IMG/VR virus record: IMGVR_UViG_3300021956_000020
Span: 1-44,964 of that record
Length of the DNA stretch: 44,964 nt
Reading direction: 5' to 3' (one strand)
From: a virus
Shown here: in pieces, positions 1-10,871 of the stretch
Layout: the number at the start of each line of letters is the position of its first letter
How positions within the stretch are numbered: the first letter of the stretch is position 1
Notes under the pieces: model-generated
The model's input: only the letters and a program-made list of their open reading frames with translations
The model's database searches: none
Told to the model about the DNA's origin: nothing
Translations under genes and position numbers: made by a program

Positions 1-780
1 CTATCTATTCAATACTATGGAGTTATCGTCAATTACGATATTCAGTCCCTGCCAGTTAGCAAAGTCTCTTACCGACACCATAGACTTGCCATCCATAATA
101 ATAGGTGAACAAGGGATTGTCCCACCATCCCACAATGGGACTAAGTCAAACGTCAAGCGAGTCTTTACTTCTTCCCCATACAAAGCCTCAAGCATAGGAC
201 GAAGTGGCGCGTACGTCTTACCATTAGCATTCACAGCCTTGATGGTGTCAGAACCAATTACAACATCCCACCCATCAGCAACTTCATTAATCAGGTCAGC
301 CCATCTAGCAAACACTATCCTGCTAGGGTTACGGAACTTGTACAGGTCAGGACGTTCAACAACCTCCGTACCATTACGGCTACCATCTAGGTTACTATTG
401 CCCTCTATGGACGTAAACTTACCGTCCTTGAAGCCTGATACCAAGAATACATGAACAGCGTCTGTATCGTCCTTAGGAGCAAGCACAAAGCCTATGTCAC
501 CAACGTAAGGAGTCTTGTGAAGGATACCTAGACGCTTCGCCCTTGCGAGTAATACATCACAGCTTGCAGATGTGCCTAGTTGCCAGTCAAGTCCTGTAAG
601 GAATTTCCATCGATTGTGTACAGCAGCACACAAGAATGATGCACACCAGAAGGAACCTAGAGGTACACCGCATGACTTATTCCATACATCAATATGGAAT
701 GAACGGTTGCTTCCTACTGGCTCCTCCTTTGTGCCAACCCATCCTCTGGCGATATTAATGAACTGCTGTACTGGTGTCAT
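1..780 (-). CDS. Endolysin: CHAP domain plus C-terminal stalk-like domain
   Basis: Predicted peptidoglycan hydrolase for host lysis (259 aa). The N-terminal half has the CHAP/NlpC-like layout: Cys46 in FWCASF, His110 in DAVHVFLVSG and a polar residue in SIEGNSN near 125-130, a plausible Cys-His-Asn/Glu catalytic set. Residues about 175-259 resemble the copper-amine-oxidase N-like stalk domain (YAPLRPMLEAL, then SMVSVRDFANW), found on cell-wall proteins of Gram-positive bacteria and probably a wall-binding module here. No signal peptide is seen, so a holin would be needed for release. The ATG overlaps the stop of the giant upstream gene in an ATGA junction. It is the last gene of the late operon inside the window. 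The family call is strong; the exact bond cut (amidase or endopeptidase) is unknown. Confidence 0.8.
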   Translation of the reverse strand: MTPVQQFINIARGWVGTKEEPVGSNRSFHIDVWNKSCGVPLGSFWCASFLCAAVHNRWKFLTGLDWQLGTSASCDVLLARAKRLGILHKTPYVGDIGFVLAPKDDTDAVHVFLVSGFKDGKFTSIEGNSNLDGSRNGTEVVERPDLYKFRNPSRIVFARWADLINEVADGWDVVIGSDTIKAVNANGKTYAPLRPMLEALYGEEVKTRLTFDLVPLWDGGTIPCSPIIMDGKSMVSVRDFANWQGLNIVIDDNSIVLNR

Positions 781-3700
781 TTCAGTAACTCCTGCTCCAT
801 AGCCTCAATCTGCTCTGGTGTTGTTCTAGCACCAGGACTTGCCAACCATTCTTCTCTGTTAGCACCAAGGATGTAGTACTGCATTCCCGGTGGGTTACCG
901 TATGTATCGTAATCATATTCACCCTTACCAGCAGGTGGGTTGTATCTAATACGACCACCTAGTGCAGATACAGCACCTATGAACCCAGCCTCAAAGAACT
1001 TATCGTCCTCTAGTCTGTCTTCAGCCATCTTATATGTTTCAAGATAAGACTGCATCCACAAGAACATAAGGTTCTTCGTTACGAACTTACTGAGTTTCAT
1101 ATCTGGTAGAGGAATACCAATCTCAGACATCGTAGGACGGGCTACACCTTCCCACCAAGATTGCAAGTCTGTATCAATGTAACCTACAGGCTTACCCATA
1201 AAGTCACGACCAGTAAATGCCTCCGTCATAATGCCGATTGCAGGTGAGTTGACGATACGACCAAGTGCAAAGGATGACATCATCTCAGTCATCTTCTTTA
1301 CACCTTCCTTTGGTGAATCCTTAACAGAGACCTTTAATGCATTGAAGAACGAGTCAGTAAACTCAAGTGCCATCATGCTTCCACCCGGAGCCTTGAACAC
1401 ATAGTTGCCAACCTGAATCTTTGTAGCCATATTACCAACAGACGTTTGAACCTTGAACTGGTCAAACGGTCGCATATAACCAAAGAATGCTACAAGTGCA
1501 TACCAGAAGGCTTGAGCCTTCGCTGCCATTCGGATATTAGCCCTGAGTACATATGGGTTCAAAGAGCGGTCAGTAGGAATACCATTCGCCTTCAACCACT
1601 TCTTACCAGGTGCTGACATCGCAACAACTTGACGAAGGATTGGGTCAGCAATAACGCGACTGGTAAGCCAACGTGGTGCAAACATTACACGCCGCATCAA
1701 TCGACCAATAGCCTTGTCATATTCATTAGCAGTGAACTTGACATCACCATTCATAACATTCAAGATAGCAGCCATATCACTAGCCATTTCCTTGAATCCT
1801 TCAGAGGATGGGTCGTAACCAAGTTCAACGTAATGCTCACACGCCTGATAGAACTTGTTAAACTTTACGTAGTCCTTCATCATCGTCATAGCACGTTCAG
1901 ATGCAGCCTTGAGAGGGACATGACGCTCACCAGTCAATAGACCTTGGATATCAGGGTCTACATCAAGTTCGTCAATATCCATCAAGTCAATCTCAGGAAG
2001 AGTTGCACTAGGGTCACGTTGCCTTAGTTGCTCAAGCTTCTCTTCTCGTTCCTTGCGCTTCTGTTCAAGGATGCGGTCATACTCAATAGTTGCAAGGTTG
2101 AGATTAGCCTCCTTAGCCAATTCATAGAATCGGTTGGAACGAATAACATCACCCATTTCGTGAACTTGCTTACGTCCATAGAACATACGGCGGTTCACAA
2201 TATTAGTTCCGTTATCAAAGCCTATGTTAGGTGCAAGCGACTTTGGACCAAACATAAGTGACTTGAAGAACAAGTCAGGTGATTCAATCGGGTTAGCAAG
2301 CATCCAGTTCTGAACCAGTGGAGCTGACCAGTCACCTGCCATTGGGAACCGACCTAGTGCATTGATAACATCAAGAGTCCTAGTAACGGGGTTCTTATCA
2401 AGGAAGTTTAAGATACGGCTAACTGCTGACTCACTTGTAGCAATCGTCTCAGTTCCGTCTTCAGCGACTACTGTTACTGGGTTATCTTCACTAGCCTCAT
2501 CAGGCTCACCAGTATCGCTGATAACAGCATCACTGATAGGACGCAGACTGTAAATAGGAGTGCCGCTACCAGCCGCATACTGAACCCGACCCATAGCATT
2601 ATTGACTTCATTCTTCTTTAGGTCACCGTAAGGAGCAGTGCTATCCTTGTACAAAGATTGCACACGCTTATCAAGTGCAACAATACCCGTCTTTGAATCT
2701 TCAATAGGTGCAAGTGATGCTTTGTGTACATCTGTCCCTGTAAGTGTTTCGTACGAAGAACGACCAAGCGTTTCTGTATACAAAGCACGTAGAGCCTTAG
2801 CATCCTTAGTGATTGCAGAATGGGCAGCATAAGCCATCAAGTCAGAATACTCTCCAGCACTTACCATCTTTACAGCCTCTGAAAGGCTGTTATGAACAGC
2901 ATCAAGGATGTCGATGTAACGGAGTGGTTTACCATCAACGTCCTTATGCTTACTGTTAGCCATCAAAGGATGACCCTTAGTAATAGGTTGAGGTGTCAGC
3001 AAGAACTTACTAGGTGTATCAGAACCAGTAGTACTTACACTCAGTCCTAGATAGGTAAACTGCCGGTCTAGTTCAGACATCAGGGAATCATAAGATGCTT
3101 TTGTCTCTGGATTAGTACTGTACGTGTTCTCTGGCAGACGATTATAATTGTCAACCATAGCAATCCTACGCTCAGGATTGTCAGGTACAGATGCAAAGTC
3201 TATATTCGGTAGGCTGATTGACCGACCAGATACAGAAGATATAGCGTCTTCAAGGACTGACTTTACTCTTTTGTCTGCAACAGGCTCACGTCCGGTTTCA
3301 TAGATTTCCGGCTTGAGGAGGTGAAGTACATTTCTCGCTTCGTAGTAAGGAATGGCGTAGCCTTCCGCCGATTGGTTTCCGAAATGCCAGATTCTTTCAG
3401 CACCTTGGATAGCCTGAACCGGAATACGTCTTTTAGAGATTTCTCTGGCAATCTTGTCAACGGCTTGCTCGAAGGTATTGAGGGACTCTTCATATGGTTT
3501 TCCTACTTCTTCTACGTTATGTAACGTAACTGAACGGCTATCCAATCCCTTACGGATATACGGATAGATACGCTTCATTACCGCATACATATTGTCAGTG
3601 ACTGGATTCTCAAACTCAAAAGTAACAGATGGGTTTACTGTATAACCACCCCTGTCGTTGTAACCAAGGTCTTCAGATGGTGTAGCAGGTGACACTAAGA

Positions 3701-6700
3701 TAGCGTTCTGGATATTGTTGCGAGCAGCAAAGTCAATAGCCTTACCAATCGTATCAATACCTACAGGTGACAACCCAATAGTGCCATCTATGACGAGAAC
3801 GTCATTCAGTTCCATCACTCGGATGTTGCTATTACCTAGACCAGAACGGTCAGCGTCAGCAATAACTCGTCGCCCAACGATAGGTGTGACGGATTCACGT
3901 GGCATACCACTACGGGTAGCAGACTCAGCGTAATCACCAGGGGTCTGTGAATCAGGGTTAGTGTCAGAGGACTGACCGTTTGCTAACGCTCTGTTGATTC
4001 TCGGCGTATCACCAACTTGCCGACTGGAGTACAGGACATTACCGCCGGTGTTGTCTGCGTCCACGTTGTAATTGAGCCGTTGATAATCGCCTTGAATCTC
4101 CAGTTGACTTGCATATGGCTCTGCGTCTTTGATTGCTTTTTGCAGGTCTTTGATTGAGCTGCGATACCAATCGTATGCGGACATTTTGGTTGACTTACCC
4201 TTGGTGAAGGTATCACTTGTCGTTCCATTTCCACTTCGCATTACTCCCACTACGTTCAACCAGTTTTGCAAACTCAGAGAATCAGACGGGTTGTCAGAGA
4301 CATCAGACAATAGCCCGTACTTGTAAGCTTGATTGACTATTCCAAGCAATCTATTAGGCATCTCTGCCTTGAGGATTGTATCTGCGTTTGCTTTTTGCGT
4401 AGCATCTCCAGCTGCATCTAGTCGATACTTGAAATCTGTATCGTCAACAAATTCATCAACCTTACCTTGAAGTCCTTCATAGGTTGAGTCACTAAGTGCC
4501 TTAGTAACTTTGCTATAAGAATCAATGAGACCGACTACAGATACGCCTCTTTGACCAGACGAGCCAGACATAAACGTCAGCATCATCTTGCCAAACTCAG
4601 GAGTCTCACTAATAAAGTCAGACAAGGCAACAACGCTCTTAGGTGCTATATCTACAGTCTTCCCGTCAGCGGTCTTGACTGTTACGATAGGCTTCTCAAG
4701 CATCGTATCCCTGACAAGTCCTGGACCACCCGGATACTTCTTAGTAGGCTGGATAACACCACGAGAAAGCGTCCCATCATTATTACGGAACAGGATTGGT
4801 GCTTTATCCCATAGGGATACAGTCTGGTTGTTATATGGGACTACCCATTCAACCTTAGGCTTGTTATCTACTGGGATAGCAGTGCCATCAACCATACGAC
4901 CGTAAGCCTTACGCATAAATCCCTGTATGGTGTCCCACACCTCGCCTAGACGCTTCTTAGTAGCCTTACTGCCTTGTACTCCAGTGAACGCTTCTTTCTC
5001 GCCTGTAAGGAAAGATAGTTTCATCCTAGCTGCAAACATCTCTTGCAGTTCGTATGAAGTTACATTTGTATTGGTTGACGTTGGCTCACGAAGCGTCTTG
5101 CCTAGTTTGGTAGCAACCTCTCGTGCCATATCAATAGGCATATTCTCAAGCAGTGCATGAGATAGTTCTTCAACAATAGTAGATGGGTCACTATTGTTCT
5201 TAGTCAAGAACACTACCTGTTGACCAATATTGGTATCGTTACCTCTAATGTTGACGTATGCACCTTCACCAACAAACAAGTCATTAAAGTCCTTGTTGAT
5301 ATCTGGAGCCTTAGACAAGACTGCGAATACAGGTATATTGGTTCGATATCGTTCACGCACCAACTTAGCCTGAACCTTGGCAACTACATCAGCCTTTTGT
5401 GATGGAGTCAGTGCTGTCCCTTCACCTGCCTTAGTGAAGAAGTTAATTGGGAGGTACTGGTATTTTCCTTCTTCATTCAAAGCAACAACTTTACGACTAG
5501 CCTCATCATTCAACATATCAATAATGCTGTTTAGACGTGGCATATCTACAGACTGATAAAGCCTTGCAACCCTATTCTGACGCTCTACTGCCTTGCGTTT
5601 AGCAAAGTCCATACCTTCTTCAATAGGCTTCTCAAAGATAGAGTATTCAGCTGCATCACCACTAGGAGACGCACTCTTGAATGCAGTAACACCTTGAGCC
5701 AACTGCTGTGCAAGTAGTAGGTCTCTATTTACGAATGCATGAATCCACTCATCGTAATACTGAGATATAGCCGTAGCGTACTTCTGAGCCTCAGCAGGAT
5801 TAATACCTTGATTGGCATCAGTAATGACGTTGACTAACGTCTGTTGTAGTTCCCCAATATTACGTGCCTTACGGAACACATCATTAATGTTTCCAAGCCC
5901 TTCGATAGATGCTTGAATACGAACGAGTGATGGGTCATCAAGGATTTCCACATCTCCCGGTAATGTTGTATTGAGTTCACTTCCTTCTTCCTCAGGCGTA
6001 AAGATTGGCTCACTAATAAGGTCAGCAGTTTCAATGGCAGTTTCTTTTACTACTGGGTTAACTTTTGGTACTTCAACTGCTGGCGCAGTTACTTCAGGTG
6101 TAAAGGTAGTAGTAGGTCTAGTAGGCTCTTGTGCTTCAACTTTTTTAGGTTGCTCAACAACAGTAAATGGTTCAGGCAAACGACCTTCCTGTGGTGCGCC
6201 TAATATAATGTGTGGCTTAAACGTATTAGTAGTTTTTTCTCCATTTACAAAAACAGGGAACACCAAACCCGGCATTATAACTCTGCCAACTGTATTGTAA
6301 AAACGTCCATCAGGTGCAGGATTAATAGCAACCGCTCGAACCTTATTAGTGTCATTAACCGGGTCACCAACATTAAGGTCAAAAAGTTCAGCACCGGATT
6401 CTTTAAATAATTCCGTTATGGCATTTTTATATGCAACGGATTGGTCACCCCAAATACCTCTATCATCACTGCCTTTTCCAGATGCTTTAAATAAAGCTGC
6501 ACCCCAATTTACAAACGGAGGCTTACCTTCAACCGGCACAGGTTCAAGTGCTTTTTTAACTTCATCATAAACTGTTTGTTCAGCAAGGTTTAATCCTAGA
6601 GGTGTCTCAACCTTAGACTCTACAGGCTTAACTTCCTTCGCTTTAGCCTCAGGTAACTTTAACGCTTCAAGCCTATCAATAGACTTTGATATAGCACCAA

Positions 6701-9700
6701 TCCTTGATTGCTCACCAAGGTGCGTATCAAGTGATGGCTTGACACTATTAAAGCTAGACTTTATAGATGCTATTGCAGAATCAATATTCTTGATAGACGT
6801 TTCTGCAAGTGCTATTGATTCAGGAGTTGCTTTGCCTGATTCAATTTCGTTTGCCAGAGTGTCAATAACCTTTGTCTTTGCAATTGAAACTTTAGATAAT
6901 GTTTCAACGAAATCCTTAGACAGAGTGTCAACTGTGGACTCAACAGCACGTCTAGAATCATCAACCCTAGCCTGATTGTATGGGTCAGTATTACGCTTAT
7001 TACCAAGGTCATCAACCTTGAATGTTACTAACTTCTTCTTTAAATCTTTAACGCCAGCATCAATCCTGTTCAATCCACCACGTATTGGATGAGCCAACTC
7101 ACCAGCTTGAGCAGGTCGCTCAACCGTAGGTGTAGGTTCAGCCTGTTGTTTTGGTTGTACTACAACCTCTGGCTTTGACTCAATAGGTGTTGTAACAGGA
7201 GCCTCCTTAGAATAAGTGCCAGAAGGTCTTGTTGTACGCTTACTTACTATATTAAAAGGCTCTACTACTGGTGTATTTGTAGATGGACCAAACAAAATCT
7301 GACCACTAGATGCCTGATAAATAGCAACTCCGTTTTGGTCGTGAATCTTACGTACAGCAATAAAGGTTTCTGTATCTTTACCACCTACACGCATAACACC
7401 AAGGTCAAATACTTCAGGGAATACTACAGAAGAATCTTCATATCCAATTGCATCACCGTTTGTTTTAGGGTGAACAAATATATTATCTTTGAGTTGCGTA
7501 GTACCTGATTCACCTAGAATCGGGTCAAGTTCAGGGAATAGTGATGAATTGAATGGAACAGTACGAATTACTGAACCACTTCCTTCAAAGTCAACCTTTA
7601 CAAGTAGGTCACCAGTTTTGTTGGTTCCTATGATTTCACCTGATTCACCTTCACCAATATTTATCTTCCTTCCTTGAAGTTTAGATATAGCGTCAGTTAA
7701 TGCATCAAGGTCGTTATACTTTAAGTCAACAGCAATCTGTGATGCACCATCATTAGCTGCTTGAACATCTTTTGCACGTTGTGATACAACCTCAGGCTCT
7801 TCCTTAGTTATAGGTTTAGGTTTTTCCTCAACCTTAGGTTCCGGTTTCTTTGCTTCAGGTTTAGGTTTTTCCTCAACCTTAGGTGCTTCAGCCTTTGGCT
7901 CAACCTTCTTTGCAGGTTCTACCTTAGGCTCTGCTTTCTTTACTGGTTCAGCCTTAGCGACAGGTTCAGCCTTAGGTGTAGGTGTTACAGTCTCAGCCTT
8001 TTTAGCCTCTGCCTTTGTAACAGGTGAAACATCACCATATGCTCGTGCAATAGCTGATTCCTGGACAATATAAGCAGGTGAGGATGGGTTAGTAGCACTA
8101 ACTGCAACTGGTCCAAATTTAGAGTTACCAACAACAACAGCCGTATCAACTTCTCCGGATGGAGTCACGTGGTCTATAAGTGAACCAACTTCATACTGAT
8201 TGACAGCAGGGCTAATAGTCTTATCAAAACCTTTATTGTTTTCTTTGCGAGCCACAGCCAACCTATCTTTGACTGTTCCATCAGGTAGCCCTTCAGAAAT
8301 AAGTTGATTGCGATAGTTACGGATATTGGTTTTACGTGTGTCTACATCAGACATCTGGTCTGGTGTAAGAAGGATAGGATTAAACTCTCCCTTTACAGTT
8401 GTTCTATCAGTGTCCTTGAATAACGGGTTATGCTTTGTTCTGTCAACCCTATAACCTGACATATCAAGGTTCATAGCAGTGGTATCAAGAACTTCTCTTG
8501 CTACCTGACCTGCCTTTACACCTTCTTTGATTCCTTCACGAGTGATTCCTTGAATAGTGTCGTTAGGAACGACCATCATATCGAAACCACTTACAGGTGA
8601 TGGGACTTGAACAACTGAGTAATTGTTATCAACAGCCTTGACTATCCGTCCGTAGAAAGGAGTACCAGAAATATTAATCTCTCTGTCAAAGTCATCAAAT
8701 GATGGACCTTCACCTTCAGACGTTGGAATATAACTGGATGCCTGACTTAGTTCAGAGTCGTAACCTTTACGCTGATATCCAGTCTTATCGCTTGGTAGAA
8801 GATTGCCAGCCTTAAATGCTTTACTAGCAATGCGCTTATTGTCACCAATCAACAAGTCAGGGCTGATAAGGTCAACGCTTGATTCACCAGTCTTTTTGTC
8901 TGTAACCTTGACCATAGCAAGACCATCAGCAGTCAAGCCAAGGAACAACTGGCTCTCGCCACCCTTTGATGGAACCCTGCCAAACATAGTCCCAACACGC
9001 CCGTAGGTTCCAGAAACGATATCACTAACCTTTGGAGCAATACTTGCTACAGCATCTAGTACGTTAGTTCCAATCGCAGGATTTGTAACAGGAGTCCTAT
9101 CACTATCAACTGGCGGTGCTGGCTGAATAGTTGTAGTCATTGTTTCAGGGTCAACGACAGCAACATTACCTCCACCAATAGGGACTACATTAGATGCAAG
9201 TGTTGGTGCTGGTGTAGACGTACCAGATACCCTACCCTTAGGCACAACAGGTGTTGTAGGCACTCCTTCAGGCGTAATAGAAGGAGCAGATGGAGTCAAA
9301 CCCTCGTAGGCAAATGGAGTAGTTGTTCCATACCTAGCATCTAACCCACGTACAATCGACTTACCAATTCTTTGACCCGGTGCATTAAGAATATCTCCAA
9401 GGCGATGTCTACCTTCAAACATTGAACCAAGAGCAGTCATACCTAAAATCTTCCACAATGGGTCACGCTCTGATTCAGGCTTCTCAGCATTACCCTTTAA
9501 TGCAAGATAAAGGTCAGCAGAACCTTCAACGCCTCTCTCAGTAATGTCAGAAAGGAACTCTTGTCCAGCAGGGGATGCAGAGAATCCACGACCAAACGTA
9601 GCAGCCGTACCTACCCCTGGAATCTTTTCTAATGTCTGCCCTATAGAACGACTAGCCTTAGCTAATGGCGTAGCAGCAAATCTACCAGCAAGACCTTCAG

Positions 9701-10871
9701 TAGGTATAGATGCAGCCGTAAGTGCTTGTCTACCAGCAGTACCTAGTTTAGTAGCCTGATAACCTGACTTTAATCCACCTACAAATCCCTTAGGAAGGGT
9801 AGGAGTACCCATCAAAAGGTTGGGTGCGAACTCACCTGCAAAAGCAGCACTAGGAGCAAGTTCAGTACGCTCACCCATAAACTCTGCTCTAGCTTGACTT
9901 AATGGACTACGTTGAATATCAAACCCAAAACCGTTTTTAGATGGTTTATAAGAAGAGCCTAATGCAAACTCAGTAAGGAAGTTTTGTGCTTGTCCAGTAG
10001 CGGCAGCGGCAGCAAGACCAGTTGCAGTACCAACAATAGCACCACCAATAGGTGTAGTTACGGCAGATGCAGGAATAGCAGTAGAACTACCAACAGTAAG
10101 CGCAGCAATAGATGCAGGAATAGCTTCAACAAACTTTGTGCCAGCAATCTCAGCTACATCCATACCAGTCTTAAATGGCTGAGATACATCAATCGTCGCC
10201 TTAGGATAGTAAGCCTTTGCAAGTGCAGTATCCATAGCCTCTGACGCTTCTGGATTAAATACTCCGACACCTCTTGAGACAGCAGATGCAATAGGTACGG
10301 TAACTGCTTTAAATGCACCTACTGGTATAGACGTAATTGCACCAGCAGTAAGCCCACCTATAGTGCCTGGCTGATAAAACTTCGTCTCGCCCTTGGTGCG
10401 TTCAAGTTCAGTAGCTGCTTTCTGTGCCGTAGGGATAACCTCTTCTTGAAACTTCTTACGTGCTGTGCCAAGAGGTGATTGTGTATCTAATGTATAGCCA
10501 GTGAATAGTGGACCATCTGCGGGACCACCTTCCATCTGACCACCAGTCCTACGCAGTAAGTCAAATGGCGTAACAGGTGTAACCCTTTTTTCTTGAACAA
10601 TCTGACCGTTACGCATAACTGGAACGGTAGTCTCTTTAGAGATAGGTTGCCCTTGAGGGTCTAATACGTTTACTTTGCGTAATGCAGCATCTCGCTGTTG
10701 AGCAAGGTTCTGATACTTAACTACCTCGTCTTTAGTGAGGAAGTTATTCTTCAACCCATAAGACAGAGATTCGCTATATATACGACGAAGTGAACTATCA
10801 ATAAATGTTCTGTCATCCAGTGACAAGTCATTAAGAACTCGACGAAATCTCTGCTTTGGGTTTTCAGCCAT
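777..10871 (-). CDS. Giant large polyvalent / internal virion protein (3364 aa)
   Basis: A single intact frame of 3364 codons, probably packaged in the virion and ejected with DNA. Residues about 165-300 hold two glycine/alanine-rich hydrophobic stretches that could cross or disturb a membrane. Residues about 960-1030 are a Lys-Ala-Glu-Pro linker. Around residue 1900 there is a zincin-like helix (VEELSHALLENM) followed by SYELQEMFAARM; the first metal His of HExxH is Glu. Residues about 2600-2720 (LDAVHNSLSEAV, YAAHSAI, ALYTETLGR) and about 2850-3250 (GDWSAPLVQNW, FAPRWLTSRV) match blocks I know from large polyvalent proteins of other phages. No T7/N4-type RNA polymerase motifs were found. 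It sits after two coiled-coil internal proteins and before the endolysin. The exact enzymatic role is unknown. Confidence 0.75.
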   Translation of the reverse strand: MAENPKQRFRRVLNDLSLDDRTFIDSSLRRIYSESLSYGLKNNFLTKDEVVKYQNLAQQRDAALRKVNVLDPQGQPISKETTVPVMRNGQIVQEKRVTPVTPFDLLRRTGGQMEGGPADGPLFTGYTLDTQSPLGTARKKFQEEVIPTAQKAATELERTKGETKFYQPGTIGGLTAGAITSIPVGAFKAVTVPIASAVSRGVGVFNPEASEAMDTALAKAYYPKATIDVSQPFKTGMDVAEIAGTKFVEAIPASIAALTVGSSTAIPASAVTTPIGGAIVGTATGLAAAAATGQAQNFLTEFALGSSYKPSKNGFGFDIQRSPLSQARAEFMGERTELAPSAAFAGEFAPNLLMGTPTLPKGFVGGLKSGYQATKLGTAGRQALTAASIPTEGLAGRFAATPLAKASRSIGQTLEKIPGVGTAATFGRGFSASPAGQEFLSDITERGVEGSADLYLALKGNAEKPESERDPLWKILGMTALGSMFEGRHRLGDILNAPGQRIGKSIVRGLDARYGTTTPFAYEGLTPSAPSITPEGVPTTPVVPKGRVSGTSTPAPTLASNVVPIGGGNVAVVDPETMTTTIQPAPPVDSDRTPVTNPAIGTNVLDAVASIAPKVSDIVSGTYGRVGTMFGRVPSKGGESQLFLGLTADGLAMVKVTDKKTGESSVDLISPDLLIGDNKRIASKAFKAGNLLPSDKTGYQRKGYDSELSQASSYIPTSEGEGPSFDDFDREINISGTPFYGRIVKAVDNNYSVVQVPSPVSGFDMMVVPNDTIQGITREGIKEGVKAGQVAREVLDTTAMNLDMSGYRVDRTKHNPLFKDTDRTTVKGEFNPILLTPDQMSDVDTRKTNIRNYRNQLISEGLPDGTVKDRLAVARKENNKGFDKTISPAVNQYEVGSLIDHVTPSGEVDTAVVVGNSKFGPVAVSATNPSSPAYIVQESAIARAYGDVSPVTKAEAKKAETVTPTPKAEPVAKAEPVKKAEPKVEPAKKVEPKAEAPKVEEKPKPEAKKPEPKVEEKPKPITKEEPEVVSQRAKDVQAANDGASQIAVDLKYNDLDALTDAISKLQGRKINIGEGESGEIIGTNKTGDLLVKVDFEGSGSVIRTVPFNSSLFPELDPILGESGTTQLKDNIFVHPKTNGDAIGYEDSSVVFPEVFDLGVMRVGGKDTETFIAVRKIHDQNGVAIYQASSGQILFGPSTNTPVVEPFNIVSKRTTRPSGTYSKEAPVTTPIESKPEVVVQPKQQAEPTPTVERPAQAGELAHPIRGGLNRIDAGVKDLKKKLVTFKVDDLGNKRNTDPYNQARVDDSRRAVESTVDTLSKDFVETLSKVSIAKTKVIDTLANEIESGKATPESIALAETSIKNIDSAIASIKSSFNSVKPSLDTHLGEQSRIGAISKSIDRLEALKLPEAKAKEVKPVESKVETPLGLNLAEQTVYDEVKKALEPVPVEGKPPFVNWGAALFKASGKGSDDRGIWGDQSVAYKNAITELFKESGAELFDLNVGDPVNDTNKVRAVAINPAPDGRFYNTVGRVIMPGLVFPVFVNGEKTTNTFKPHIILGAPQEGRLPEPFTVVEQPKKVEAQEPTRPTTTFTPEVTAPAVEVPKVNPVVKETAIETADLISEPIFTPEEEGSELNTTLPGDVEILDDPSLVRIQASIEGLGNINDVFRKARNIGELQQTLVNVITDANQGINPAEAQKYATAISQYYDEWIHAFVNRDLLLAQQLAQGVTAFKSASPSGDAAEYSIFEKPIEEGMDFAKRKAVERQNRVARLYQSVDMPRLNSIIDMLNDEASRKVVALNEEGKYQYLPINFFTKAGEGTALTPSQKADVVAKVQAKLVRERYRTNIPVFAVLSKAPDINKDFNDLFVGEGAYVNIRGNDTNIGQQVVFLTKNNSDPSTIVEELSHALLENMPIDMAREVATKLGKTLREPTSTNTNVTSYELQEMFAARMKLSFLTGEKEAFTGVQGSKATKKRLGEVWDTIQGFMRKAYGRMVDGTAIPVDNKPKVEWVVPYNNQTVSLWDKAPILFRNNDGTLSRGVIQPTKKYPGGPGLVRDTMLEKPIVTVKTADGKTVDIAPKSVVALSDFISETPEFGKMMLTFMSGSSGQRGVSVVGLIDSYSKVTKALSDSTYEGLQGKVDEFVDDTDFKYRLDAAGDATQKANADTILKAEMPNRLLGIVNQAYKYGLLSDVSDNPSDSLSLQNWLNVVGVMRSGNGTTSDTFTKGKSTKMSAYDWYRSSIKDLQKAIKDAEPYASQLEIQGDYQRLNYNVDADNTGGNVLYSSRQVGDTPRINRALANGQSSDTNPDSQTPGDYAESATRSGMPRESVTPIVGRRVIADADRSGLGNSNIRVMELNDVLVIDGTIGLSPVGIDTIGKAIDFAARNNIQNAILVSPATPSEDLGYNDRGGYTVNPSVTFEFENPVTDNMYAVMKRIYPYIRKGLDSRSVTLHNVEEVGKPYEESLNTFEQAVDKIAREISKRRIPVQAIQGAERIWHFGNQSAEGYAIPYYEARNVLHLLKPEIYETGREPVADKRVKSVLEDAISSVSGRSISLPNIDFASVPDNPERRIAMVDNYNRLPENTYSTNPETKASYDSLMSELDRQFTYLGLSVSTTGSDTPSKFLLTPQPITKGHPLMANSKHKDVDGKPLRYIDILDAVHNSLSEAVKMVSAGEYSDLMAYAAHSAITKDAKALRALYTETLGRSSYETLTGTDVHKASLAPIEDSKTGIVALDKRVQSLYKDSTAPYGDLKKNEVNNAMGRVQYAAGSGTPIYSLRPISDAVISDTGEPDEASEDNPVTVVAEDGTETIATSESAVSRILNFLDKNPVTRTLDVINALGRFPMAGDWSAPLVQNWMLANPIESPDLFFKSLMFGPKSLAPNIGFDNGTNIVNRRMFYGRKQVHEMGDVIRSNRFYELAKEANLNLATIEYDRILEQKRKEREEKLEQLRQRDPSATLPEIDLMDIDELDVDPDIQGLLTGERHVPLKAASERAMTMMKDYVKFNKFYQACEHYVELGYDPSSEGFKEMASDMAAILNVMNGDVKFTANEYDKAIGRLMRRVMFAPRWLTSRVIADPILRQVVAMSAPGKKWLKANGIPTDRSLNPYVLRANIRMAAKAQAFWYALVAFFGYMRPFDQFKVQTSVGNMATKIQVGNYVFKAPGGSMMALEFTDSFFNALKVSVKDSPKEGVKKMTEMMSSFALGRIVNSPAIGIMTEAFTGRDFMGKPVGYIDTDLQSWWEGVARPTMSEIGIPLPDMKLSKFVTKNLMFLWMQSYLETYKMAEDRLEDDKFFEAGFIGAVSALGGRIRYNPPAGKGEYDYDTYGNPPGMQYYILGANREEWLASPGARTTPEQIEAMEQELLK

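Noticed and set aside
2028-9759. Long antisense frames opposite the giant gene
   Set aside because: They are mirror frames of a single conserved-looking coding sequence, lack ribosome sites and show no protein-like motif.
777-10871. N4-type virion RNA polymerase inside the giant protein, suggested by its size
   Set aside because: No T7-family polymerase motifs (catalytic Asp blocks, motif B helix with Arg-Lys, HDS motif) could be found.
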